Positions 1 through 6,879 of a stretch of 27,745 nucleotides of DNA are shown here, in pieces. Origin of the DNA: an uncultured Desulfuromonadales bacterium. GTDB taxonomy: Bacteria; Desulfobacterota; Desulfuromonadia; Desulfuromonadales; Geopsychrobacteraceae. The stretch lies in assembly GCA_945787295.1 (NCBI GenBank), contig CALZHQ010000034.1, positions 1-27,745 on the forward strand. The letters run 5' to 3'. The notes beneath the pieces are model-generated. The model saw only the letters and a program-made list of their open reading frames with translations, had not been told where the DNA came from and searched no databases. The translations under genes were made by a program, and so were the position numbers. The first letter of the stretch is position 1; every line of letters begins with the position of its first letter.

Positions 1-29
1 CCGCGGGCGAGCCTGATTTTTACTGACAT
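1..29 (-). CDS. rpsP: 30S ribosomal protein S16, N-terminal fragment (runs off the window)
   Basis: Read on the minus strand from an ATG at 29-27, the first codons give MSVKIRLARG, the standard start of ribosomal protein S16; the rest lies outside the window. A perfect AGGAGG ribosome-binding site sits at 44-39, nine bases before the start. S16 is an assembly protein of the 30S subunit. The gene follows ffh by about 75 bases on the same strand, and ffh-rpsP is a common bacterial gene order, which supports the call despite the short visible length. Confidence 0.88.
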
Positions 30-69
30 GCTGTTTTTCCTCCTGGTACTTAACTTCTATTTATGTATT

Positions 70-98
70 ACGAATAGTAGAAATTCGTTTCCCTATTC
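70..98. other. Two alternative short inverted repeats between ffh and rpsP
   Basis: ACGAAT (70-75) pairs with ATTCGT (83-88), and the overlapping GAATAG (72-77) pairs with CTATTC (93-98). The two hairpins exclude each other. They lie in the ffh-rpsP spacer and might affect mRNA processing or readthrough, but the stems are only six base pairs and no U-tract follows on either strand. Confidence 0.3.
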
Positions 99-103
99 TA
101 CGT

Positions 104-1424
104 TTAAAAAGGAAGCTGACCACCCCGGCCGAGCATTCCCTTGAGCCCCTTGGGGCCCATTTTCTGCATTTTCTTCATCATTTTCTGCGCTTCAGTGAAG
201 CGCTTGAGTAACTGATTGACATCCTGTACCCGGGTGCCGCTACCGTTGGCAATCCGCAAGCGGCGTGACCCGTTGAGGATTTTATGATCAAGCCGCTCTT
301 TCGAGGTCATCGACCGGATGATCGCCTCAATCTTTTTTAGCTCATCTTCCGGCAGCTGCATCCCCTTGGCCTGTTTCATCGCCTTGCCAGCACCGGGGAT
401 CATTTTCAACAGCGAGTCGATGGAACCCATTTTTTTGACCATCTGCATCTGCTCAAGAAAGGTCTCTAAAGTAAAGCCATCCTTGCGCAGCGCTTTTTCC
501 ATCGCTGCCGCATCATCTTCGTCAACCGCCGCCCATGCCGAGAATCCGTTGCGCCATCCGGTCGGGATGAAACTGTTCCAGAGCGTCCAGCTTTTCGCCC
601 ATGCCGACCAGCTTGATCGGCTTGCCGGTGACCGCCCGGATCGACAAGGCCGCGCCACCGCGGGCATCACCGTCCAGCTTGGTCAGGACCACACCGGTCA
701 AGGGCAACTGCTCGTCAAAACTTGCCGCCACCGTCACCGCATCCTGACCGGTCATCGCATCGGCGACAAACAGGATCTCCTGCGGAGCAACATTGGCGAC
801 GATCCGCTTGAGCTCGCCCATCAACTCAGAGTCGATGTGCAGACGACCGGCGGTATCTAGTATCAGTGTATCAAAACCGTTCAGTTCTGCATATTCTCGA
901 GCACGGGTGCAGATATCGACAGGATCCTGTCCGGTTTGCGAATCGAACACCTCAACGCCAAGCTGGCGGCCGAGAGTCTTTAACTGCTCAATCGCCGCCG
1001 GACGATACACATCAGCCGGAACCAGCAGCGGGTTGCGCTTGTCACGGCGCAGCTTCAAAGCCAGCTTGCCACAGGTGGTGGTTTTACCCGCCCCCTGCAA
1101 ACCACAGAGCATCAAGGGGACCGGCGGCTTCACTGCCAGATCAAGCGAGTTGTCCTCGCCCTCGCCCATCAACTCGGCCAGCTCTTCGCGGACCACCTTG
1201 ATCACCTGCTGGGCCGGAGTCAGACTCTTCAGTACGTCTTGACCGACCGCCCGCTCGCCAACCCGGCTGACAAAGTTTTTGACAACCTTAAAGTTGACGT
1301 CCGCTTCAAGCAGCACCAGGCGGATCTCCCGCATGGTTTCTTTTATATGCTGTTCGGTTAAGCTGCCGTGACCACGGAGCTTCTTAAAAACCGAATCTAA
1401 CTTGTCAGATAATGTATCAAACAT
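104..1424 (-). pseudogene. ffh: Signal recognition particle protein Ffh, frameshifted with a short deletion between the NG and M domains
   Basis: Ffh is the GTPase of the signal recognition particle and binds 4.5S RNA and signal sequences during co-translational targeting to the membrane. The first 300 codons (1424 to 522) encode the N and G domains, with P-loop GLQGAGKTT at residues 108-116, DTAGR at 190-194 and TKLDGD at 248-253. The frame ends at a TGA at 524-522 just after RILGMG. The M domain continues in another frame (about 529 down to 104), starting AVDEDD and including the RNA-binding SRRLRIANGSG and the methionine-rich end. Intact family members have roughly 11 residues (DVLxLIEKA-like) between these points. 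They are missing here, so about 32 bases (3n-1) appear lost near 530/531. Since ffh is normally essential, a sequence or assembly error is the likeliest cause. The ATG at 1424 is preferred because the promoter's -10 box lies at 1462-1457, so the alternative start at 1457 would fall upstream of the transcript start. Confidence 0.85.
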
Positions 1425-1456
1425 ACCACTGCTACGGCAAAATTCACGAAAGAACA

Positions 1457-1485
1457 AATATATGTAAGGGCATACCCCTTGTCAA
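1457..1485 (-). promoter_or_regulatory. Sigma-70 promoter of ffh
   Basis: On the minus strand a perfect TTGACA -35 box (1485-1480) is followed by a 17-base spacer and TATATT (1462-1457), five of six matches to the -10 consensus. Transcription would start near 1450, about 25 bases before the ffh ATG at 1424. Confidence 0.75.
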
Positions 1486-1513
1486 GCCCAAAACCCTCGC
1501 AAAACAAGCCCTT

Positions 1514-1768
1514 TTACTGCAATTGCGAAAAGGTCCCATCCTGCTTGTGCCAGATTTCGGCAATGGCCAGACCGGCGGCATCCAACACCCCCGCCAGCTC
1601 ATCGCGAAGCGCCAACGGAAACCGGATGGCCAGACCGCAATCGGAGCTCAACTGCCGCGGCACCGGAATCAACAGAATCTCGAGCTTCTCCGCTTTCAGC
1701 AGTTTCTCCGCTTTCATCACCCGATGAATCGAGTGAAATATTGCGACACAATCACCGTCATTAACCAC
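1514..1768 (-). CDS. DUF3343 protein (putative Se/S carrier-like)
   Basis: This 84-residue protein contains the pattern HxxxKAEKLL followed by LIPVPRQLSSDCGLAIRF, the hallmark of the DUF3343 family, described in databases as putative Se/S carrier-like proteins. The single cysteine sits in the conserved SSDCG motif. The biochemical role is unproven. I chose the GTG at 1768-1766 because AGGAG at 1780-1776 is seven bases upstream; an in-frame TTG at 1783 would contain that Shine-Dalgarno site. The gene is on the same strand as ffh, but ffh has its own promoter just beyond this gene's stop. No cysteine desulfurase or selenium gene is adjacent. Confidence 0.72.
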   Translation of the reverse strand: MVNDGDCVAIFHSIHRVMKAEKLLKAEKLEILLIPVPRQLSSDCGLAIRFPLALRDELAGVLDAAGLAIAEIWHKQDGTFSQLQ

Positions 1769-1946
1769 GTCAAAACTCCTCAAGAGCCATTCCCAGCTCA
1801 GTCCGGCCGCGCATCATGCCACGTTTGCCGATGACATGCAAGGGGCTTTATTGACACTCCCGGAATTGACAGAGAGCAAGCCTGAAGAGTAGAGTAACAG
1901 CTGGCGATCACTTGATAATTTTGTCGCCCGAAGGGACATACCTAAC

Positions 1947-2204
1947 GTGCATTTTGACAAATTCCTGCCCCTTGCGGCACTCCTGATTTTCTCCTTTGGG
2001 TCCAACCTGCCGCTCGGCTACCTGCGGGAGACAAGCCGTAAGTTTTCTCTGCACTGGTTTGTTCTTGTCCACCTGTCAATTCCATTTATTGTCGCCTTGC
2101 GCAGCATGTTCGGCTTCGGCTGGCAGGTTATTCCCCTGACTCTTTTCTGTGCGGTCGCTGGCCAACTTGCCGGCGCCCGTTTCCGTCGTCGGACCCTACA
2201 ATGA
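1947..2204 (+). CDS. Small conserved membrane protein, function unknown
   Basis: This 85-residue hydrophobic protein appears to have three membrane segments (about residues 5-25, 35-52 and 60-77) and a basic C-terminal tail ending ARFRRRTLQ. I do not recognise a family. The start is a GTG at 1947 with a weak AAGGGA about ten bases upstream. The stop overlaps the next gene's start as ATGA (2201-2204), so the two are probably translationally coupled. That coupling, together with credible hydrophobicity, is the main reason to treat it as real. Confidence 0.6.
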   Translation: MHFDKFLPLAALLIFSFGSNLPLGYLRETSRKFSLHWFVLVHLSIPFIVALRSMFGFGWQVIPLTLFCAVAGQLAGARFRRRTLQ

Positions 2205-2710
2205 GCCGTAAAGACCGCGCCCCGATGAAGCAGGCCGAACGGGTCGGCACACTGCTGAAACAGGTCCTCGGTGACAAAGGGATGGACGATCGCCTCTCCC
2301 GCTACCAGGCCTGGCTGATCTGGGACAAGGTCGTCGGCGAACAGATTGCCAACCGGGCCCGGCCACTCAGATTCCGCCAGGGCGTACTCGAAGTCCAGGT
2401 CGACCATCCGGTCTGGATGCAGCAGCTGCAGATGCTCAAACCGAAAATCCTGGAGAAGCTCAACCAGCAACTACCGAACGCCGACATCACCGACATCTAT
2501 CTACGCAAAGCACCGACACCGATCGCCCGGCGCAAGCAGCCAACAGAACCTGAAACACCGATATGGCAGAAGGTCGAATTGAGCGAAGAGGAAAAACAGC
2601 AGATCGAAAAACAGCTGGAAGTGATCGATAACCAGGAACTGCGCGCCGAAATGCGCCGCTTTTTCACGCTGCAGAAGCGCCTTGACAAGGGCCGTAAAGA
2701 GAGCGACTAA
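2201..2710 (+). CDS. DUF721 (DciA-like) protein
   Basis: The first 100 or so of 169 residues match the DUF721 pattern: an N-terminal helix with VGTLLKQVL, then YQAWLIWDKVVGEQIANRARPLRFRQGVLEVQVDHPVWMQQL and LKPKILEKLN (quoted as separate blocks of one domain). The charged C-terminal part, rich in Glu, Lys and Gln, is predicted coil or helix. DUF721 includes DciA, which recruits the replicative helicase DnaB in bacteria lacking DnaC or DnaI; other members are uncharacterised, so a replication role is inferred. The gene overlaps the upstream membrane-protein gene by four bases, and its stop overlaps the stop of the convergent methyltransferase gene. Confidence 0.72.
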   Translation: MSRKDRAPMKQAERVGTLLKQVLGDKGMDDRLSRYQAWLIWDKVVGEQIANRARPLRFRQGVLEVQVDHPVWMQQLQMLKPKILEKLNQQLPNADITDIYLRKAPTPIARRKQPTEPETPIWQKVELSEEEKQQIEKQLEVIDNQELRAEMRRFFTLQKRLDKGRKESD

Positions 2711-3438
2711 CGATCAGGATTTTGATACATCGCCAGTACTTCATCAGTGTAATCCCTGCCCTCCCCCTTATAAATATACAAAGGTTTTTCAACAGTCAGT
2801 CCCGGCCGCCCGGCCTTACGCCCCTCAACCAGCACCATCCGCGCAGCTTCCTGCTGACGGGGATGCACCAACCGTAACCGCTTCGGCTCGATTCCGGCCT
2901 TTGCCATTTGCACTAACAATTCCGGCAGCCGTTCGGCCAGATAGATCAGGGCAAAACGGCCACCATTTTTCAGCAGCCAACCGGCTGAAGCAACGAAATC
3001 TTCCAGTCCACCGGCCAGCTCATGGCGGGCCGCGGCCCGCTCATCCTCTGGAGAAATCCGGCCATTGCCGGGAGCCCGATACGGCGGATTACTGACCACC
3101 AGATCGGCACTGGCAACCGGCAACAGCTGCCGAATCTGTCGCACATCTCCAGCAATGATCCGCACCCGCCCCTGCAGGTTATTCAACGCGACATTCCGCC
3201 CTGCCCGCTCAGCCAGCTGCGCCTGCAGCTCCACCCCGATCAGCTCCTCCGCCTGACTCAGCTTTGCCAGCAGCAGAGGGACCACCCCGCTGCCCGTGCC
3301 AAGATCGACGACCGTATCGCCACTGCGCACATCAACAAAGCGGGCCAGCAGAACCGGATCGAGGGAAAAACGATAACCCTTTTCCGCCTGGATCAGCTGC
3401 AGATTACCGATCGATAGCTCATCAACAGTCTCTTGCAT
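2707..3438 (-). CDS. tRNA1(Val) (adenine-37)-N6-methyltransferase-like protein (TrmN6 family)
   Basis: The 243-residue protein has a class I SAM-dependent fold: DLGTGSG (residues 45-51) for SAM binding, GVELQ at the acidic motif II, and NPPY (117-120), the signature of N6-adenine and related methyltransferases. The start region (SIGNLQLIQAEKGYRFSLDPVLLA in order) and overall length match the YfiC/TrmN6 family, which methylates A37 of tRNA1(Val) in E. coli. The substrate here is inferred. The ATG at 3438 is chosen over an in-frame TTG at 3447; neither has a clear Shine-Dalgarno site. It converges on, and overlaps by four bases, the DciA-like gene. Confidence 0.8.
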   Translation of the reverse strand: MQETVDELSIGNLQLIQAEKGYRFSLDPVLLARFVDVRSGDTVVDLGTGSGVVPLLLAKLSQAEELIGVELQAQLAERAGRNVALNNLQGRVRIIAGDVRQIRQLLPVASADLVVSNPPYRAPGNGRISPEDERAAARHELAGGLEDFVASAGWLLKNGGRFALIYLAERLPELLVQMAKAGIEPKRLRLVHPRQQEAARMVLVEGRKAGRPGLTVEKPLYIYKGEGRDYTDEVLAMYQNPDR

Positions 3439-3511
3439 GGCTGTCAATAAGCACTAAAAAACCGGTCACGTCAAGACGCCACCGGCCAGCCAACTCAAAT
3501 TACCAGAACGA

Positions 3512-5797
3512 TCAGAAAATCTTCTTCACCTTCATTTCCCACTTATGTTCTACCCTCTCAGGCTGATTAATTCCATCGGTCCGTGTCCCATAGGCATAAT
3601 CGAACTCCATCTGGAACTTTTCGAAATCAACACCGGCAGACAGGAACACCAGCATTGCTTCCGTTTCTTTAGTAGAATCGACTTCATAACGCAGTCTTGC
3701 GCTTAACAATGTCTGCCGCGTGGGGTACAGTTCTGAAAAAAGACTAAAACTCAGTAAAGAATTTGATGTGCCAAGCGATGCTGAATAGTCCTCGTATTCA
3801 ATTTCCTCACCCAACACAGCAACTTTTCTCAGCAATCCTCGCTCCTTCCAGAAAGTATACTCATACAGCTGACTAAGCTTGTAACGCTGATCCGAACCAG
3901 CAGATTTAAACTTACGCCATTCCAGCTCTAAGTCTAAGACGTTGTGGTGACGACGATCCGGATCGTAATCGAGACGACCGATACTTTCAAAGCTACTGGT
4001 TACCTCACCGGTTTGACGCGTAATCGAAGACCCACCAACCAAGTCCAGATCAGCATTAAATGATTCATGCAACGAACCACCAAAAATCAATTCGTTAAAC
4101 AGTGAGGCATCTACCTTGCGGCCATAATAATTTAAATTATGCACAGCAGAAAATTGGCCACCAGAATCGGCCGGAGCACTTATGAAATCGTAACTTAAGC
4201 TCAGCCGATTGTAAATTCGACTTGCCGGCCGATGATCTATATACCAACGGCTAATCGATCGATAATAGTTCCCCTTTTCTGACGACCCACTATTCCCATC
4301 CAGAGAGTTCAAGATAGTGATATCTGCGCTAATAAAATCGGTTGAGCTACTATCATACTCACCCGATCCAAATGTCAGTTCCTGCTCAAACCCAGTCCGC
4401 AAATCGGCATTCAAATCTCTGGCGTAACGTCCCGTTAACTGTTGCTCTATATAATCTGACTCACCCTCTGCGGCGGACGTACCATTAAAGACAGACAGAG
4501 CATAGGAACCAAACACATCAGTATCCGTCCGATAGCGCAGATTATTATAGACTTCGACCCCAGCTCGGAAAGCAAAACCATCGGCTCTGGAGCCATCCTT
4601 GTATTCGACATCTAACAGTGGTGAGACCATGTAACGAGATTGAGAATACATATCGAGACGGGATGCCAGGAACAGGTTACTCTCTTTTTCCAGAGCACCG
4701 GTGGCAAAAATATCCTCTTGCTCATGCTGATTTTCCAGGCGAACCCTCCAAGTCGTCTCTCTATTCACCCGGCCACTAGCCAAGACCGGGATATCCAGGT
4801 CCTTCTCCAATGAATGACCATCACGTATTCTGCTGAAGCTGGTATATGCCCCCCCCTTCCAATCTTTTCGCTGGGCAGAGGTATAAAAATTGAAGTCGTA
4901 ACGCTTCTGCTGACTCTCAGACGCTCTTGGCCCTGGACTGGTGTCCGAATATGAAATATCCGTGGAAATCTGGATCCAATTAGTTAAATCGATCCATTGG
5001 CGACGATTGACATGGTCTATTGTCCCGAGCAGATAACTCTGACTATCGTAATCGTTATTCGGCTCCAGTTTGTCTTCATGGGTAAAAAAACGATAGTGGA
5101 ACCAGTTTTCGTTTTTATTCAGAGATACAAAAGCCAAATCCCGGTCGACATAATCTTGTGGAGATGGCCCCTTCAGATCGCGGATCTCATCTTGCCTAAA
5201 GTCTACTAAGATTCTCGGCATCGACGTAAACAGATCGCGATACCTCCCACGGTAATCGCCATTTTTCACTCCCGCAACAAAAGTCATCCCGGTGGTTATG
5301 TGTGTCCCATTCTGTATGGTGGAGACAATACCCGACGTAGACTCCGTATCCTGGTTATAAAAAAGTTCGCCGAGCTGCCTGTAATTCAGGCTCAGATGCT
5401 CCATGTCATAGGAATAAAGATTCATTTGAAACGGTAAGCCACCCGGAGCCAGCAACAGGTTGCCCCGAAAAAGGATTTTATCGAGGGGGTTATCGATTGG
5501 CACGTCGAACCCTTCAGGACCATCGATCTCTACATCTGCCGAGCTCCATTCGTAACCGAGAGAAAAATCATACTCCCCGGCCCGTCCCTTATTCAACGTC
5601 CCGTAAGTTGACCACAACATAGAATACTGCTGGACAAAATGGCTGGCATCAAGCACCTCGACACCATTTTCCTCAGCAGTATGCTGCGCATAACGCAACT
5701 CTGCAGACCCTGACAAATTTCCGGGCATGGCCAAGCTGCGTCCCAACAGACAGCAGCAGACCAACCCAAGAACTATGCAGAGTCTCACAAAAAACAT
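3512..5797 (-). CDS. Large outer-membrane beta-barrel protein of the cytochrome locus
   Basis: The 761-residue product has a signal peptide (MFFVRLCIVLGLVCCCLLGRSLA, given as two runs: basic start, hydrophobic core, cleavage after SLA near residue 23). A long series of alternating aromatic/polar strands follows, ending in -VKKIF. A C-terminal phenylalanine on a final beta strand is the usual Bam recognition signal. No CxxCH and no CxxC pair is visible. The gene follows the OmcE-like cytochrome, so the likely role is an outer-membrane pore or conduit for heme proteins or their secretion; homology to MtrB/PioB is not evident to me. The ATG at 5797 is preferred over an in-frame TTG at 5824, with GGAG about 13 bases upstream. 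Base composition is low: 26 of 60 bases are G/C in 4261-4320, versus 39 of 60 in the purD stretch 13081-13140. Confidence 0.8.
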   Translation of the reverse strand: MFFVRLCIVLGLVCCCLLGRSLAMPGNLSGSAELRYAQHTAEENGVEVLDASHFVQQYSMLWSTYGTLNKGRAGEYDFSLGYEWSSADVEIDGPEGFDVPIDNPLDKILFRGNLLLAPGGLPFQMNLYSYDMEHLSLNYRQLGELFYNQDTESTSGIVSTIQNGTHITTGMTFVAGVKNGDYRGRYRDLFTSMPRILVDFRQDEIRDLKGPSPQDYVDRDLAFVSLNKNENWFHYRFFTHEDKLEPNNDYDSQSYLLGTIDHVNRRQWIDLTNWIQISTDISYSDTSPGPRASESQQKRYDFNFYTSAQRKDWKGGAYTSFSRIRDGHSLEKDLDIPVLASGRVNRETTWRVRLENQHEQEDIFATGALEKESNLFLASRLDMYSQSRYMVSPLLDVEYKDGSRADGFAFRAGVEVYNNLRYRTDTDVFGSYALSVFNGTSAAEGESDYIEQQLTGRYARDLNADLRTGFEQELTFGSGEYDSSSTDFISADITILNSLDGNSGSSEKGNYYRSISRWYIDHRPASRIYNRLSLSYDFISAPADSGGQFSAVHNLNYYGRKVDASLFNELIFGGSLHESFNADLDLVGGSSITRQTGEVTSSFESIGRLDYDPDRRHHNVLDLELEWRKFKSAGSDQRYKLSQLYEYTFWKERGLLRKVAVLGEEIEYEDYSASLGTSNSLLSFSLFSELYPTRQTLLSARLRYEVDSTKETEAMLVFLSAGVDFEKFQMEFDYAYGTRTDGINQPERVEHKWEMKVKKIF

Positions 5798-5904
5798 AGG
5801 TACGTCATTACTCCAAAAAATCAACCAACGACGGAGCCGCTCGTGGCAAGCGCAATAATGGCTCCCAAAAAATACTCAGCCCAACCAACCAGCTATCGCC
5901 TGTC

Positions 5905-5930
5905 AAAAGGGGCAGGATTGCTCCTGCCCC
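5905..5930 (-). terminator. Intrinsic terminator/attenuator between the OmcE-like and barrel genes
   Basis: A perfect nine-base-pair stem (5930-5922 with 5917-5909, GGGGCAGGA arms), four-base loop and short TTTT tail (5908-5905) lie on the minus strand just after the OmcE-like stop. The barrel start is about 110 bases further on and I see no convincing promoter between them. The hairpin may therefore act as a partial terminator that keeps cytochrome mRNA in excess of barrel mRNA, or may protect the 3' end. Confidence 0.78.
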
Positions 5931-5956
5931 TCACCAGACGAATGGTTGTAAGGGTT

Positions 5957-6640
5957 TTACTTGATGTGACAGACAACGCAGAGTGCGGAATTGTCCATCG
6001 AATCGTTCAAGAAGAAAGGATAATCTGTACCGCCATTATCCTTGCCATGAACATCGTGACAAGACGAACACCAAACAACATCACCCGCATCCGCCCCAGC
6101 GGCGCCACCGATATTCGAGGTATAGAGCGGCAAAGAACCGACGAAGCCGGCAACTGGAGAATTCAGCTCCTGCCCGGCAGCGTCGTTATAGACCATGCCG
6201 ATCGGGTGGTCGTTCGAAAGATCGGTACCCAAAGCAGCTGGGGAAGCCGCAAAACCAGTATCAACAACTGTAGTGTTAAAGTCGTTTGGCTGGTTCTCAA
6301 GAACGTTACCAACAGTACCGTCGTGACAACCCAGGCAAAGCGGAGCATCGGTGTCGTTGACATCGAACACATCCGGGGCACCAGCAGCCATGGTATTATT
6401 AGGATTATTGTAGGCAGCTGTTGCGGCTTGCTGGTCACGGTTCCACAATGGCCCGGAAACCGTGGTTGAGGATCCATGTGGGGTGTGACAGAAAACACAG
6501 ACCTGCGTTGTGCCACCTGTTTCATTTGTCAGCGTTGAACCACCGGATGCCGACAAGTCGTGCTTACTGCCGACGATATCGGCAAGCACCGGGCTAGCAA
6601 AAAAGAAGAAAACCATCACCATCACCATTAATTTGCGCAT
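5957..6640 (-). CDS. OmcE-like tetraheme c-type cytochrome (candidate nanowire subunit)
   Basis: The 227-residue precursor has a signal peptide cleaved after PVLA (residue 20). Four heme-attachment motifs follow: CVFCH (48-52), CLGCH (102-106), CSSCH (191-195) and CVVCH (221-225). The other histidines number exactly four, H27 (in SKHDLS), H55 (CHTPHG), H145 (DHPIG) and H198 (CHDVHG), so every heme can be bis-His. The SKHDLS start, CVFCHTPHG, PLWNR, CLGCHDGT and HP-G pattern is what I recall of OmcE, the tetraheme Geobacter sulfurreducens cytochrome that polymerises into extracellular filaments. Filament formation here is inferred. Start 6640 is fixed by GGAGGT at 6652-6647, six bases upstream; a longer in-frame extension would run through the promoter. 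An alternative is a non-polymerising secreted tetraheme cytochrome. Confidence 0.83.
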   Translation of the reverse strand: MRKLMVMVMVFFFFASPVLADIVGSKHDLSASGGSTLTNETGGTTQVCVFCHTPHGSSTTVSGPLWNRDQQAATAAYNNPNNTMAAGAPDVFDVNDTDAPLCLGCHDGTVGNVLENQPNDFNTTVVDTGFAASPAALGTDLSNDHPIGMVYNDAAGQELNSPVAGFVGSLPLYTSNIGGAAGADAGDVVWCSSCHDVHGKDNGGTDYPFFLNDSMDNSALCVVCHIK

Positions 6641-6722
6641 TTTTTGACCTCCATATTCGTCTGTTAATACGCTTTGCCCACCAAGGGCCAGAAAACTGAG
6701 AAAGATCCTCAGCATACTTACT

Positions 6723-6738
6723 AGCAAATTAGATGCCA
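6723..6738 (-). promoter_or_regulatory. Sigma-54 (-24/-12) promoter for the OmcE-like gene
   Basis: The minus-strand sequence TGGCATCTAATTTGCT matches the sigma-54 consensus TGGCAC-N5-TTGCW at every defined base except one, with exact GG-to-GC spacing. Transcription would start near 6712, giving a leader of about 70 bases with a good Shine-Dalgarno site. Sigma-54 promoters need an enhancer-binding activator, so the gene is probably switched on by a specific signal. Confidence 0.7.
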
Positions 6739-6784
6739 TTTATTAGCATATATTAAGCCTAAAAGATACACTATTTCCCTAGCA

Positions 6785-6805
6785 ACCACTTCGAGCGACG
6801 GTGGT
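6785..6805. promoter_or_regulatory. Possible enhancer (activator) site upstream of the sigma-54 promoter
   Basis: ACCAC (6785-6789) and GTGGT (6801-6805) form an inverted repeat with an 11-base spacer, centred about 83 bases upstream of the predicted start at 6712. This is within the usual range for sigma-54 activator sites. A further ACCAC half-site lies at 6851-6855. The element could instead be a weak terminator hairpin for the upstream NHL gene. Confidence 0.35.
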
Positions 6806-6879
6806 CTCGTTTCTTGATAGCCATTTAACTTAAAACGACTACGTCAAATAACCACCTCTTAAGCTCGACCTAATCAGTC

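Noticed and set aside
522..545. Programmed ribosomal frameshift in ffh
   Set aside because: No slippery heptamer or downstream structure stands out, and conserved residues are missing at the junction, which a frameshift alone would not explain.
1786..1850. Minus-strand reading LHVIGKRGMMRGRTELG... ending MALEEF just before the DUF3343 gene
   Set aside because: Only about 23 codons between stops, starts at best with TTG, and I recognise no family; it may be chance.
1851..1900. Two TTGACA boxes (1851 and 1866) as promoter for the membrane-protein/DciA-like pair
   Set aside because: No convincing -10 box at 16-18 bases from either; left out of the feature list.
5843..6525. Long open frames opposite or alongside the OmcE-like gene
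   Set aside because: They are shadows of the cytochrome frame, with no plausible domain; the minus-strand frame with four CxxCH motifs and a signal peptide is clearly the gene.
6640..6739. N-terminal extension of the OmcE-like protein upstream of 6640
   Set aside because: It would precede a good Shine-Dalgarno site and a standard signal peptide, and it runs into the sigma-54 promoter.
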